Source of the DNA: Modestobacter marinus
GTDB lineage: Bacteria; Actinomycetota; Actinomycetes; Mycobacteriales; Geodermatophilaceae
Length of the DNA stretch: 64,000 nt
Direction of reading: 5' to 3'
NCBI RefSeq assembly: GCF_011758655.1
Contig: NZ_JAAMPA010000001.1
Location: 868,001 to 932,000 of the forward strand
Numbering within the stretch: position 1 is the stretch's first letter; the number at the start of each line of letters is the position of its first letter. The notes beneath the pieces were generated by a model. The model saw only the letters and a list, made by a program, of their open reading frames with translations, was not told the DNA's origin and did no database searches. The position numbers were made by a program, and so were the translations under genes. Shown piece after piece: positions 15,798 through 25,796 of the stretch.

Positions 15798-18700
15798 TCA
15801 GCTCGTCCCCTCCTCGATCGGTGCCCGGCCGCCGCTGGGGACGAGGCCCGACTGGACGCCCGCCCGGATCCGGTAGTCCTCCACGTACTGCACCAGCTCC
15901 CGCCCGCGCGGACGCCGCCCGGGCTGGATGTCGCAGGTGGCGACCTTGGTCTCCTGGATGTGCACGTTCGGGTCCATGACCACGCCGAACAGGTCGTTGC
16001 CCGAGTCGCCGGTGGACAGGCCCTGCTCGCCCCAGTGGTACGGGATGCCGATCTGCTCGACGACCTGGCCGCCCTTGAGCTTCATCGGCCGCATCCGCTC
16101 GGTGACCAGCACCTTCGCCTCGATCGCCGTCCGGGCGCTGATCAGCGTCGCCCACCCGCCGCTCTCCAGCCCCCGCAGCTCGGCCAGCTGCGGGCTGACC
16201 TCGACGAAGAACTCCGGCTGCAGCTCCGACAGGTAGGGGAGCGTGCGGCTCATCGCACCGGCGGTGTGGTGCTCGGTCAGCCGGTACGTGATCATCGCGA
16301 ACGGGTAGACCTCGCTGCGCGGCGGGTTGCCCCGGTTGTACGCAGCCTGGATCTCCTCCCGGCCCGGGTTGGCCTGCTGGCCGTACAGGGCGTTGTCCAC
16401 CGGGGACTCGGCCGGCTCGTAGTGCGCCGGCATCGGACCGTCGGCCAGCCCGGCCGGCACGTAGAGCCACGCCTTCCCGTCGGCCTGCATGACGAACGGG
16501 TCGGCGCCGCCGATGCCGGCCTGCGCCACCGCGCCCTCCGGCGGGACGTAGTCCGGCCGCTTGGTCGCCTCGAAGTCGGGGACGTCGTGACCGGTCCACT
16601 TCCCGGCCTCCTCGTCCCACCAGACGTAGGCCTTGCGCTCGCTCCACGGCTTGCCGGACGGGTCGGCCGAGGCGCGGTTGTACAGCGTGCGCCGGTTCGA
16701 CGGCCACGCCCAGCCCCACTCGGCGGCGACCCAGTCCTGCTCCCGGCCGGGCTTGCGCCGGGCGGCCTGGTTGACCCCGTCGGCGTAGACCCCGGTGTAG
16801 ATCCAGCAGCCGCCGGTGGTCGACCCGTCGTCCTTCATGTCCAGGTAGGTCGAGAGCATCTCGCCGTCCGGACCGGAGCCGTTGATCTCCCGGAGCACCG
16901 CGTCCGCACTGGGCTCGTCGTGCTCGCCGTGCGTCGGGTAGTCCCAGGTGAGGTCCAGCAGCGGACGGTCCCGGGGGTCGGTGGACCCGGCCAGCTTCTC
17001 CCGGAGCCGGCGACCCAGGTGGAAGTAGAACCACAGGTCGCTGCGGCAGTCGACCGGCGGCTCGACCGCCTTGTGCCGCCACTGCAGCAGCCGCTGCGTC
17101 TGGGTGAAGGTGCCCTCCTTCTCCACGTGCGTGGCCGCGGGCATGAAGAACACCTCGGTGGCGATGTCCTCGGTGACCAGCTCGCCGGTCTCGATCTCCG
17201 GGGCCGTCTTCCAGAACGTCGCCGACTCGATCATCTGCAGGTCGCGGACGACCAGCCACTCCAGGTTGGCCAGGCCGAAGCGCTGCATGCGCCCGTTGGC
17301 GCTGCCCACCGCGGGGTTCTCGCCCACCAGGAAGTAGCCGGGCACGTTGCCCTGGATCATGTCGGCGACCGTGGTGTACGTGCCGTGGTCACCGGTGATC
17401 TTGGGCAGGTAGTTGAACGCGAAGTCGTTCTCCGCCGTCGCCGCGTCGCCCCACCAGGACTTCAGCATGCTCGTGGTGTACGAGCGCATGTTGCCCCAGA
17501 AGCCGACCCGGTCGTCGCTGGAGGCGCAGAAGCTGTCCAGGTCGGTGTGCTGCTGGGCGTGGGGCATCGGGATGTAGCCGGGCAGGATGTTGAACAGCGT
17601 CGGGATGTCGGTGGAGCCCTGGATGCTCGCGTGCCCGCGCAGCGCCAGGATCCCGCCGCCCGGGCGGCCCATGTTGCCCAGCAGCGCCTGCAGGATGCCC
17701 GCGGTCCGGATGTACTGCACGCCCACCGTGTGGTGCGTCCAGCCCACCGAGTAGACCCACGCCGTCGTCCGCTCGCGGTTGCTGTTGGCGGTGACCCACT
17801 CGGCGACCTTGAGGAACACCTCCGGCTCGATGCCGCAGATGTCGGCGACCATCTCCGGGGTGTACCGGGCGTAGTGCCGCTTGAGCACCTGGAAGACGCA
17901 GCGCGGGTGCTGCAGCGTCTCGTCCCGCTTCGGCTTGCCGTGGATGTCGGCCGAGCCCTGGGCGCCCTGCTGCTGGTCGGCCTCCTTCACGCCCTCGGAC
18001 TCGTCGTCGGTGCCGTCGTCCGCCGCGTCGTCGGGCCGGTCGCTCCCGTCCTCGTCGACGCGGAAGGCCGACCCACCGGGCTGGCTCGGCGAGCGCTGGC
18101 CGGCCGAGGCGGGCACGTTGACGCCCTCGTACTGCCAGGTGGTCTCGTCGTACTGCCCGGTCTCCGGGTCGAAGCCGGAGAAGAGGCCGTCGAGGTCCTC
18201 GGTGTCCTGGAAGTCCTCACGCAGGATCGCCGCCGCGTTGGTGTAGGCGACGACGTACTCGCGGAAGTCCAGGTCGTTGTCGAGGACGTACTTGATCAGC
18301 CCACCGAGGAACGCGATGTCGGTGCCGGCGCGCAGCGGGACGTGCAGGTCCGCCAGCGCGCTGGTGCGGGTGAACCGCGGGTCGATGTGGATGACCTTCG
18401 CGCCCCGCGCCTTGGCCTCCATGACCCACTGGAAGCCGACCGGGTGGCACTCGGCCATGTTGGAACCCTCGATCACGATGCAATCGGAGTTCACCAGGTC
18501 CTGCTGGAAGTTCGTGGCGCCGCCACGACCGAACGAGGTCCCCAGACCGGGGACCGTCGCGGAGTGCTATATGCGGGCCTGGTTCTCGATCTGCACAGCG
18601 CCCATGGCGCTGTACAGCTTCTTCATGAGGTAGTTCTCCTCGTTGTCCAGGGTCGCCCCGCCGAGGCTCGCGATGCCCAGCGTGCGGTTCACCCGGTGCC

Positions 18701-19127
18701 CGTCGACCTCGTCCTGCCAGCCCTTGCGGCGGGCGTCCAGGACGCGGTCGGCGATCATGTCCATGGCCGTGTCGAGGTCCAGGTCCTCCCACTCCGTCCC
18801 GTGCGGACGGCGGTACTTGACCGTGGTGACGCGGCTCGGGCTGGTGACCAGCTGCTTGCTGGCGCTGCCCTTGGGGCAGAGCCGGCCCCGGCTGATCGGC
18901 GAGTCCGGGTCGCCCTCGATCTGCACGACCTGCTCGTCCTTGACGAACACCCGCTGGCCGCAGCCCACCGCGCAGTACGGGCAGACCGACTGCACCACCC
19001 TGTCGGCGGTCGCCGTGCGGCTGACCACCTGTTCGGTCGCCTTGCTGCGCGCGGCCGTGCCACGCCCCAGCGGATCAGGACCCGTCAGCTGCCGGAACAC
19101 CGGCCATGCATCCAGCCACGTCTTCAC
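15798..19127 (-). CDS. fdhA: Formate dehydrogenase catalytic subunit, selenoprotein with UAG-encoded Sec187
   Basis: 1109 residues if the in-frame TAG at 18567-18569 is translated. The first [4Fe-4S] motif is C49-x2-C52-x3-C56 (SVCPYCAVGCGQ) with C84 in GRLCPKG. Codon 187 lies in ENQARI-stop-HSATVPGLGTSFGRGGATN, precisely where molybdopterin formate dehydrogenases carry the catalytic Sec or Cys ligand. The frame is intact on both sides, and a SECIS-like hairpin follows (separate entry). The enzyme oxidises formate to CO2. Residues 339-399 hold an acidic low-complexity insertion. No Tat signal is seen. GTG at 19127 begins the characteristic VKTWLDAWPVFRQLTGPDPLG. True stop is TGA. Confidence 0.93.
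18534..18559 (-). promoter_or_regulatory. Bacterial SECIS hairpin for UAG selenocysteine insertion
   Basis: In the mRNA, an 11-nt spacer after the TAG leads to a perfect 7-bp stem (ggucccc/ggggacc) capped by the loop ggucu, extended below by cga/ucg with one bulged C. The loop sequence equals the apical loop of the E. coli fdhF SECIS, and the distance from stop codon to loop is 18 nt, as in fdhF. This loop is the SelB binding feature. Confidence 0.9.
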
Positions 19128-19262
19128 CCCGCCGAGCTTGCCACTTGATCGCGCGTGGTGCGCGTCCGGCCTCACATCTGGCGCGTCGGGTCGAGGAGGT
19201 CCGGCGACCGGCCCGATCCCGGCGGCACGGCGGACACCGGGGCCGAGCGGGACGGGGGGCTG

Positions 19263-19559
19263 GTGCTGCTGAGTAGCGTCGTCACGGACCCGAGGAGGCG
19301 CCCCATCGCGACCGACCACGCACGCTGCCCAGGAGCCGACCCCGGCTGCACCTGCGCCGGCGACCAGGCCGTCCACGCCGCCCGCGCCCAGCCGGGCGGC
19401 GGAGCCCCGTCCGGCAGCGGGGTGCCGGACGGCGCCGACGCGCTGGTCGACTGCCCCGAGTGCGGCGAGCCCAGCAGCCCGCTGCGGATCGTCACGTGGG
19501 GCCACTGCCGGGTCTGCCGCACCGCGGACTCCCGGTCGAAGAGCCCGCTGCGCTGGTGA
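19263..19559 (+). CDS. Small Cys-rich zinc-ribbon-like protein
   Basis: 98 residues, family not recognised. An N-terminal group (ARCPGADPGCTCAGD) and a C-terminal pair of knuckles (DCPECGEP and GHCRVC) give four or more likely metal ligands, suggesting a zinc ribbon. Third codon positions are nearly all G or C, supporting coding. GTG at 19263 follows a ggggggct run. It is divergent from the formate dehydrogenase operon and might be connected to it, but nothing proves this. Confidence 0.55.
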   Translation: MLLSSVVTDPRRRPIATDHARCPGADPGCTCAGDQAVHAARAQPGGGAPSGSGVPDGADALVDCPECGEPSSPLRIVTWGHCRVCRTADSRSKSPLRW

Positions 19560-19650
19560 GCCCGGGCCGCTGAGCCCGGCCCCCGCTCCTTCGGGTGAGT
19601 GCCACGGGCCACCGGTCCAGTCGGGGCACGGGTCTCCCGACAACTGACCC

Positions 19651-22335
19651 GTGACCTCCGGAGCCCTCACCGCACCGACGCGGGCCATGGCCGCTCCGAC
19701 GCGAGGCGGCCCGACCGCGGTCCGCACGCTGAGCCGGCCACTGCTGCTCGCCGTCCTCGCCGCCCTGGCCACCCTCTCCGCCGGCCTGCTGCCCGGCCCG
19801 ACCGCCGTCACCGTCGCCGTCACGGTGAACTTCCTGGCCGTCGCCGGTGTCCTGGTCCTGCTCGCCCGCGCCGGGCGGCGGAGCGCCCACCCGGCGGGCT
19901 GGCGCTGGTACGTCGTGTCCGTGAGCGTGGGCACCGTCGGTGCGCTGGCCGCCGGTGCGGTGCTGCCCTGGGGGCAGACCGCCCTGGGCAGCGTCCCCGG
20001 TCAGCTGCTGGTGGTCATCGCGATCCTCCGGATGCTCGACCGCGCCTCGCTGCGAGCCGCGCGGGCCCACGTCGCCACGATGTTCGCCCTCTTCGTGCTC
20101 GCCGACCTGCTGACCGTGCACACGCTGTACCACCTCACCATCGGTCGGCAGGGGGTCCTCTCCCTGTCCGAGACGGTCGCCCTGTTCGCCCTGCTCTCCA
20201 GCATCGCCGTCGGCACCGGCTTCTCCCTGGTCCTCATCGCGGTCTGCCCTGCCGCCCAGCGCCCGGTCGGCTGGCTGCTGTTCGCCTCCCAGGTCGCCAC
20301 CGCGCTGGCCGGCGCGTGCTCCTCGATCGCCTCCGGCCCTGGCTGGGTCCAGTACCTGGCCTGCGCGCTGAGCGTCCTGGGGCTGGGCCTGCTCGTGGTC
20401 GCCTGCCGCGCCGACCGACCGCTCCCCCGGACCGACCCCCGGAACGTGGACGGCTCCACCCTGGGCGCGCTGCTCCCGCACGCGACGGCACTGGCCGGTG
20501 GCTCGCTGCTGCTGCTGAGCGTCCCGGTCACCGGTGACCTCACCGCCTTCGGGGCGGCGCTCGGCGTGCTGGGGCTGGGCGCCCTGCTGGCCCACCAGGT
20601 GGCGTCCTGGCGCACCCAGCAGCGGCTCACCACCGACCTGCAGCGCAGCGAGGCCTACTTCCGCACGCTGGTGCGCGGCAGCGCCGACCCGGTGCTGATC
20701 CTCGACGACCGGCTGCAGGTGCAGTGGGTCTCCCCCGCGATCACCGCGCTGCTCGGCCTGGACCCCCAGCGCATCGTCGGCCGCTCGATCGCCGACGCCG
20801 TCCACCCCGACGACGCCCCGGGCCTGGTCGCCGCCCTGAACGCCACCTCCGCGGACGCCTCGGAGACCAAGACGCGGACGGCGCGGGTGCGGCACCTCGA
20901 CGGCCGCTGGCGACTGATCCAGTCCCAGGTCCGCGACCTGCGCGGCGACCCCGACGTCGGCGCCCTGGTGCTCTACTGCCGGGACGTCAGCGCGAACGCG
21001 CCGCAGCCGGCCGAGCCCGTGCCGGCTTTCAGTACGAGCGACCCGGCAACCGGCCTGCCCAACCGCTCGGCGCTCACCCAGCGGCTCGCGGCCACCCTCC
21101 GCGCCCCGTCGACCACCCGCACCTCCCTGGTCGTGCTGGGTGTCGACGGGCTGCCCGTGGGCGACGACGTCACGGTGCTGCGCGAGCTGACCACCCGGTT
21201 CGCCCGGGCCCTGCGCGGCGACGACTGGCTGGCCCGCTCCGGGGTGAGCGAGTTCGCCGTCCTGGTCTCCGGCACGGTGTCCGACGCCGAGGTGATCGCC
21301 GGCCGGCTGGTCGCCGCCGTCGAGCCGGTCGCCACCGGCAACGGCACCCTGCGGCTGACCGCCGCGGCCGGCGTCACGCCCCTGGACGCCGACGCGGACG
21401 CCGGGGAGGCGCTGCGCTGGGGGGACCTGGCGCTGCGCAGCGCCCGCGCGGCCGGCCCCGGCCGGGTCCGCCGGCACTCCGACGCCCTCCGGATCACCCA
21501 GCAGCGCGAGGAGACGCTGCGCACCGACCTGGACCGGGCCCTCGCCGAGGGCCAGCTGCGGCTGGTCTACCAGCCGGTCGTGGACCTGGCGCTGCACCGG
21601 ACCGTCTCGGTCGAGGCGCTGCTGCGCTGGCGGCACCCCGTGTACGGGGAGGTCTCGCCGGCGGAGTTCGTGCCGCTGGCCGAGGAGTCCGCGCTGATCT
21701 CCGAGCTGGGGCGGTGGGTGCTCGCCGAGGCCACCGCCACGGTGGCCGCGCTCCCGCACCCGGACCTGGCGGTCGCGGTCAACGTCTCGGCCCGGCACGT
21801 CCGCAGCGGCGAGCTGGTCGCCGACGTGCTCCGGGCCCTGGAGTCCAGTGGGCTGCCCAGCTCCCGGCTCATCCTGGAGATCACCGAGTCGGTGCTGCTG
21901 GACGACGAGCACGTGACCGACGACCTGGCCGCCCTGCGGCGGCTGGGCGTGCGGATCGCCGTCGACGACTTCGGGACCGGCTGGTCCTCGCTGGCCTACC
22001 TCGTCGGCCTGCCGATCGACGTGCTGAAGATGGACCGGCAGTTCCTCGCCGACGTCGAGACCGACCCGCAGCGCCGGGCGCTGTGCAGCTCGGTGCTGCA
22101 CCTGGGCACCAGCCTGGGCCTGGTCGTGGTCGTGGAGGGCGTCGAGACGGCGACCGAGCTCCAGTTGCTGCGCGACATGGGCCACCGGTTCATCCAGGGC
22201 TACCTGCTGGCCCGGCCCCTCGACCGGGCCGTCCTGACCACCCAGCTCCCGGGCCTGGGCGGGGCGGCCGTGCCGACGTCGGCCGCGGGGCTGCCGGGCC
22301 CGCCCCGGCCCGCGGACGACGGGCTGCCGAGGTGA
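19651..22335 (+). CDS. Membrane PAS-GGDEF(degenerate)-EAL phosphodiesterase
   Basis: 894 residues. Residues 25-330 contain about nine hydrophobic helices, a membrane sensor. A PAS domain follows (residues 334-447; AYFRTLVRGSADPVLILDD), then a GGDEF domain whose signature is RSGVSEF at residue 529, so it is not a cyclase. The EAL domain is complete: EALLRWRHP at 655, ITES, DDFGTGWSSL, KMDRQF and VVEGVET, the metal ligands and catalytic Glu of c-di-GMP phosphodiesterases. It should hydrolyse c-di-GMP at the membrane. The last 4 bp overlap the next gene, which has the opposite domain state. ATG at 19687 is an alternative start. Confidence 0.88.
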   Translation: MTSGALTAPTRAMAAPTRGGPTAVRTLSRPLLLAVLAALATLSAGLLPGPTAVTVAVTVNFLAVAGVLVLLARAGRRSAHPAGWRWYVVSVSVGTVGALAAGAVLPWGQTALGSVPGQLLVVIAILRMLDRASLRAARAHVATMFALFVLADLLTVHTLYHLTIGRQGVLSLSETVALFALLSSIAVGTGFSLVLIAVCPAAQRPVGWLLFASQVATALAGACSSIASGPGWVQYLACALSVLGLGLLVVACRADRPLPRTDPRNVDGSTLGALLPHATALAGGSLLLLSVPVTGDLTAFGAALGVLGLGALLAHQVASWRTQQRLTTDLQRSEAYFRTLVRGSADPVLILDDRLQVQWVSPAITALLGLDPQRIVGRSIADAVHPDDAPGLVAALNATSADASETKTRTARVRHLDGRWRLIQSQVRDLRGDPDVGALVLYCRDVSANAPQPAEPVPAFSTSDPATGLPNRSALTQRLAATLRAPSTTRTSLVVLGVDGLPVGDDVTVLRELTTRFARALRGDDWLARSGVSEFAVLVSGTVSDAEVIAGRLVAAVEPVATGNGTLRLTAAAGVTPLDADADAGEALRWGDLALRSARAAGPGRVRRHSDALRITQQREETLRTDLDRALAEGQLRLVYQPVVDLALHRTVSVEALLRWRHPVYGEVSPAEFVPLAEESALISELGRWVLAEATATVAALPHPDLAVAVNVSARHVRSGELVADVLRALESSGLPSSRLILEITESVLLDDEHVTDDLAALRRLGVRIAVDDFGTGWSSLAYLVGLPIDVLKMDRQFLADVETDPQRRALCSSVLHLGTSLGLVVVVEGVETATELQLLRDMGHRFIQGYLLARPLDRAVLTTQLPGLGGAAVPTSAAGLPGPPRPADDGLPR

Positions 22336-24935
22336 GGCCGGCCCAGCAGCCGGTGGTGCTCCTCGGCGCACTCGTCGCCCTGGCCCTCGCCGTGCCGGCC
22401 AGCCCCAGCGGGGCGGTGCCGCAGTGGGACAACCTGGTGCTGACCGCGGTCGGGGCGTGGGCGGCGTGGCGCTGCGCCCGGCTGACCCGGGGGATGACCG
22501 GCCGCGCCCGGCTGCCCTGGCGGCTGCTGGGCCTCAGCTCCCTGCTCCTCACCTGCGCCGGCCTGGTGACCGGACTGGGCATCGGCGGCGCGCAGGGCCG
22601 GTTCGGCGTGGGCGTCCTCGTCCTGGTCGCCGCACTCGGGCCGATGGTGAGCGCCGCGCTGATCGGTGGTCAGGTCCGGGGCACCCGCTGGCCGGTCCTG
22701 GTCATCGACGTGCTGATGGTCACCGTCGCCCTCGTCGTCGTGGTCGACGTGTTGGTGCTGGCCCCCGCGATGACGCCGGGGGCGATCGACCCGGTCCTGC
22801 AGCCCCTCGTGATCGCCTACGGCGTCTACCCGGCGGTGGCCGTGGGCGTCGTCGGGGCGCTGTGCACGGTGTCGGCCGCGGCCGTCCGGCGCCCGGCGAC
22901 CGCGGTCATCCTGATGACCGCCCTGCTCGGGCTGGCCGCGGCGCTGCTCGCTGCGCACCTCGTGCAGCCGGCCGGGCCGTGGGCCGCCGGAGCCGACGTG
23001 GCGATCGTCGGCGCGCTGGTCACCGGGGTGCACGCGGTCCGGCTGGCCAGCGCCGTCCCCGCGCAGCTCTCCGCTGCCGACACCGCACCGGCGGTGAACA
23101 CCGCGGGTGTGGCCGTCGACGTGCTGGCGCTCGTCGGGGTGCCGGTCACCCTGGTGACCGCCCTGCTGCTGGACCTCCGGGTCACCGACGGCGCGCTGGC
23201 CTGCACCGCCGTCGTCGTCCTGCTGCTGCTGGTGCGGCTGTTCATGCGGATCCGGGACAGCGACCGCATCGAGGAGGACCTGCTCCGCAGCGAGGACGAC
23301 TTCCGCGGCCTGGTGGAGGCCAGCTCGGACGGCGTGGCGATCGTCGACGCCGGGTTCCGGCTGGAGTTCACCTCCCCCGCGGCCCGCACCCTGCTCGGGA
23401 TCGCCGACGCCGACCCGCACCCGCTGCTGCTGGACCTGCTGCCGGAGGAGGACCGGGCCCGCGTCCGTCGTGAGCTGGGCACCGCGGCCGGCGGGGCGGC
23501 TCCCGCGGTGCACCTGCAGCTGGGCGACGGCGAGGGCGGGCCCCGCGAGCTGGAGGTCACCCACCACGAGCGGCCGGGCAGCGGGCGCCGGGTGCTGCAC
23601 CTGCGGGACGTGACCACACGGCGACGTCGCGAGCGGGAACTCGAGCGCATGGCGTTCACCGACCACCTCACCCGGCTGCCCAACCGCGCGCTGCTCTTCC
23701 AGGAGATGGCCGCCGTGTCCACGGCCACCGGCGACCGCGCCCTGCTGGTGCTGGACCTCGATGGGTTCAAGGCGGTCAACGACTCCGCCGGGCACGAGGC
23801 CGGTGACCTGCTGCTGGTCGAGGTGGCCCGCCGGCTGCAGGGTCTGCTGCGCGCGGACGACCTGGTCGCCCGCCTCGGCGGCGACGAGTTCGCCGTGCTG
23901 CTGGCCGGGGACGAGGAGGCCGCCGTCGAGGCCGCCCAGCGGGTGGTCGACGCGCTCGCCCGCCCCTGCCGGATCGGCGACCGCACGTTCAGCGTCGGTG
24001 CCAGCGTGGGTCTCTGCCTGGTGCACCCCGGGGGCGGCCAGCTCGCGTTCCGGCAGGCCGACGCCGCCCTGGGCGCCGCCAAGAAGGCCGGCAAGGGCTG
24101 CTGGCGGCTGCACACCGAGGACCGGGTGGCCCAGGCCGCGGCCGGCAGCTCCGTGGCCATCGCCCTGGCCGACGGGGAGGTCCAGCTCCGCTTCGACACC
24201 ATCGCCAACGGCGACACCGGCGTCCTCGCGGCGGTGCACGCCCAGCCGGTGTGGGTGCACCCCGAGCTCGGCGCACTGCCCGCCGCGGAGCTGTGGGCGG
24301 CCGCCGAGCGGCAGGGGTGCACCGCCGCCCTGCAGCAGTGGCTGATCAGCCGCGCCTGCGGCGACGTGGCCGCCCTCGACGACCAGCTGCTCGTCGCCGT
24401 CGACCTGCCCGCCGGGCTGGTGCACGCCGACGAGCTGCCCGGCGAGGTGGACAGCGCACTGCGCGCGGCCGGCCTGGCACCGCCCCGGCTCACCCTCCTC
24501 GTCACCGAGGAGGTGCTGCAGACCTCCTCTGCCGCCCTCATCCCGGCGCTGCACGCCGTGCACCGGACCGGCGTCCGGCTCGGCCTGGACGACTACGGGA
24601 TGGGCTCGACCCTGTGGTCGCAGCTCGCCCGGCTGCCGCTGGAGGTGGTGATGGTCGACGTCCGCAACCTGTCGGCCGGCGGCAACCACGACCGGACGCC
24701 GGAGCTGCTGGGCGCGATCGGCCGCAGCGCCCGCGACTTCGAGGTGTCCACCGTGGCCAAGGAGATCACCTCCGGGCAGCTGCTCCACGAGCTGCGCGTG
24801 CAGGGCGTGGTCGCCGTCGCCGGCCCGGTGCTGCCGACCGGCCTGACCGTCGCCGAGGTGGCCGGCCTGCTGCGCCGGCCCGGTCCCGCGGTGGTCGCAC
24901 CCCTGCCGCCGGCCCGGGCAGCCGCCGGGGTGTGA
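22332..24935 (+). CDS. Membrane PAS-GGDEF-EAL(degenerate) diguanylate cyclase
   Basis: 867 residues. About eight to nine N-terminal membrane helices, a PAS-like domain (DFRGLVEASSDGVAIVDAG), then an intact GGDEF domain with GGDEF at residues 516-520 and FTDHLTRLPNRALLF. The EAL-like domain is degraded: VHAQPVW at 635 replaces the EAL triad, and LDDYGMGST replaces DDFGTG. The product should make c-di-GMP but not degrade it. GTG at 22332 overlaps the preceding stop (GTGA), so the two genes are translationally coupled and give an opposed cyclase/phosphodiesterase pair. Confidence 0.87.
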   Translation: MRPAQQPVVLLGALVALALAVPASPSGAVPQWDNLVLTAVGAWAAWRCARLTRGMTGRARLPWRLLGLSSLLLTCAGLVTGLGIGGAQGRFGVGVLVLVAALGPMVSAALIGGQVRGTRWPVLVIDVLMVTVALVVVVDVLVLAPAMTPGAIDPVLQPLVIAYGVYPAVAVGVVGALCTVSAAAVRRPATAVILMTALLGLAAALLAAHLVQPAGPWAAGADVAIVGALVTGVHAVRLASAVPAQLSAADTAPAVNTAGVAVDVLALVGVPVTLVTALLLDLRVTDGALACTAVVVLLLLVRLFMRIRDSDRIEEDLLRSEDDFRGLVEASSDGVAIVDAGFRLEFTSPAARTLLGIADADPHPLLLDLLPEEDRARVRRELGTAAGGAAPAVHLQLGDGEGGPRELEVTHHERPGSGRRVLHLRDVTTRRRRERELERMAFTDHLTRLPNRALLFQEMAAVSTATGDRALLVLDLDGFKAVNDSAGHEAGDLLLVEVARRLQGLLRADDLVARLGGDEFAVLLAGDEEAAVEAAQRVVDALARPCRIGDRTFSVGASVGLCLVHPGGGQLAFRQADAALGAAKKAGKGCWRLHTEDRVAQAAAGSSVAIALADGEVQLRFDTIANGDTGVLAAVHAQPVWVHPELGALPAAELWAAAERQGCTAALQQWLISRACGDVAALDDQLLVAVDLPAGLVHADELPGEVDSALRAAGLAPPRLTLLVTEEVLQTSSAALIPALHAVHRTGVRLGLDDYGMGSTLWSQLARLPLEVVMVDVRNLSAGGNHDRTPELLGAIGRSARDFEVSTVAKEITSGQLLHELRVQGVVAVAGPVLPTGLTVAEVAGLLRRPGPAVVAPLPPARAAAGV

Positions 24936-24965
24936 GGCCGGGGTGCGCGGCGTGACACTGACCCG

Positions 24966-25796
24966 GTGACCGCGCCGTCCCTGCGCTTCCTCGGGCACTC
25001 GACCGTCCGTGTCGAGCTGGCCGGCCGCACGGTGCTCACCGACCCGCTGCTCACCTCCCGGCTGGGTCCGCTGCGGCGGGTGGTCCCCCGGCCGGCACCG
25101 GAGGCCTGGGCCGGCGTCGACCTGGTGGTGGTCTCGCACCTCCACAGCGACCACCTGCACCTGCCCTCACTGCGCCGGCTGGGCCGCGGCACGCCGATCG
25201 TGGTGCCCCGCGGCGCCGGCCGGTGGCTCGCCCGGCACGGCTTCACCGCCGTCACCGAGCTCGGCGCCGGGGAGACCCTCACCGACGGCGGCCTGACCGT
25301 CACCGCCACGCCCGCCGACCACGCCGCCCACCGCTGGGGGCCGCACCTCACGCACGGCCCGCACGCGCCGGCGGTCGGGCACCTGCTCACCGGGGACGGC
25401 GTCACCGTCTACGCCGCCGGCGACACCGACCTCTTCCCCGGGATGGCCGACCTCGGCGACGACGGCGTGGACGTCGCCCTGCTGCCGGTCTGGGGGTGGG
25501 GGCCCACGCTCGGCCCCGGCCACCTGGACCCGGCCGGGGCCGCCCGGGCCGTGGCGCTGCTCCGCCCGCGGGTCGCCGTCCCCGTGCACTGGGGCACCTT
25601 CGCCGTCCTCGGGCTGACCTCGCTGCCCAGCCCGTGGCGGGCCCGGATGCGGTCGCTGCTCGTCGAGCCACCCCGCCGGTTCGCGGCCGCGGTGGCCGCC
25701 GGGGACACGGCCACCGCGGTGGCCCTGACCGCCCCCGGGGACGCCGTGGCACTCGGCGTCGCGGGTCCCGACCCTGCCGACCACGAGGCCGGCTGA
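24966..25796 (+). CDS. MBL-fold metal-dependent hydrolase
   Basis: 276 residues of the UlaG/UPF0173-like branch of the metallo-beta-lactamase superfamily. The metal site VVSHLHSDHLHLPSL (H-x-H-x-D-H) is clear, with further ligands in PADHAAH, YAAGDTDLFPG and VPVHWGTF. Substrate is unknown; homologues act on lactones, phosphoesters or N-acyl lipids. No signal peptide. GTG at 24966 lies 30 bp after the cyclase gene with no obvious Shine-Dalgarno; gacact six bases upstream could be a leaderless -10. Confidence 0.82.
   Translation: MTAPSLRFLGHSTVRVELAGRTVLTDPLLTSRLGPLRRVVPRPAPEAWAGVDLVVVSHLHSDHLHLPSLRRLGRGTPIVVPRGAGRWLARHGFTAVTELGAGETLTDGGLTVTATPADHAAHRWGPHLTHGPHAPAVGHLLTGDGVTVYAAGDTDLFPGMADLGDDGVDVALLPVWGWGPTLGPGHLDPAGAARAVALLRPRVAVPVHWGTFAVLGLTSLPSPWRARMRSLLVEPPRRFAAAVAAGDTATAVALTAPGDAVALGVAGPDPADHEAG

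Noticed and set aside
15798..19127. Reading fdhA as a broken gene (two pieces split by a nonsense mutation)
   Set aside because: The stop is at the catalytic Sec position, frames match on both sides, and a SECIS hairpin with correct loop and spacing follows.
15714..19148. 1144-codon plus-strand open frame opposite the formate dehydrogenase operon
   Set aside because: Antisense shadow of the high-GC fdhA and fdhB genes; its sequence is repetitive Val/Leu/Arg without domains.
19128..19262. Possible tRNA-Sec gene near fdhA
   Set aside because: Searched by eye for a long-variable-arm tRNA with CTA anticodon here and in other gaps; none found. It is expected elsewhere in the genome.
22200..25160. 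986-codon minus-strand open frame opposite the cyclase gene
   Set aside because: Gln/Gly/Arg-rich shadow of a well-conserved GGDEF/EAL gene.
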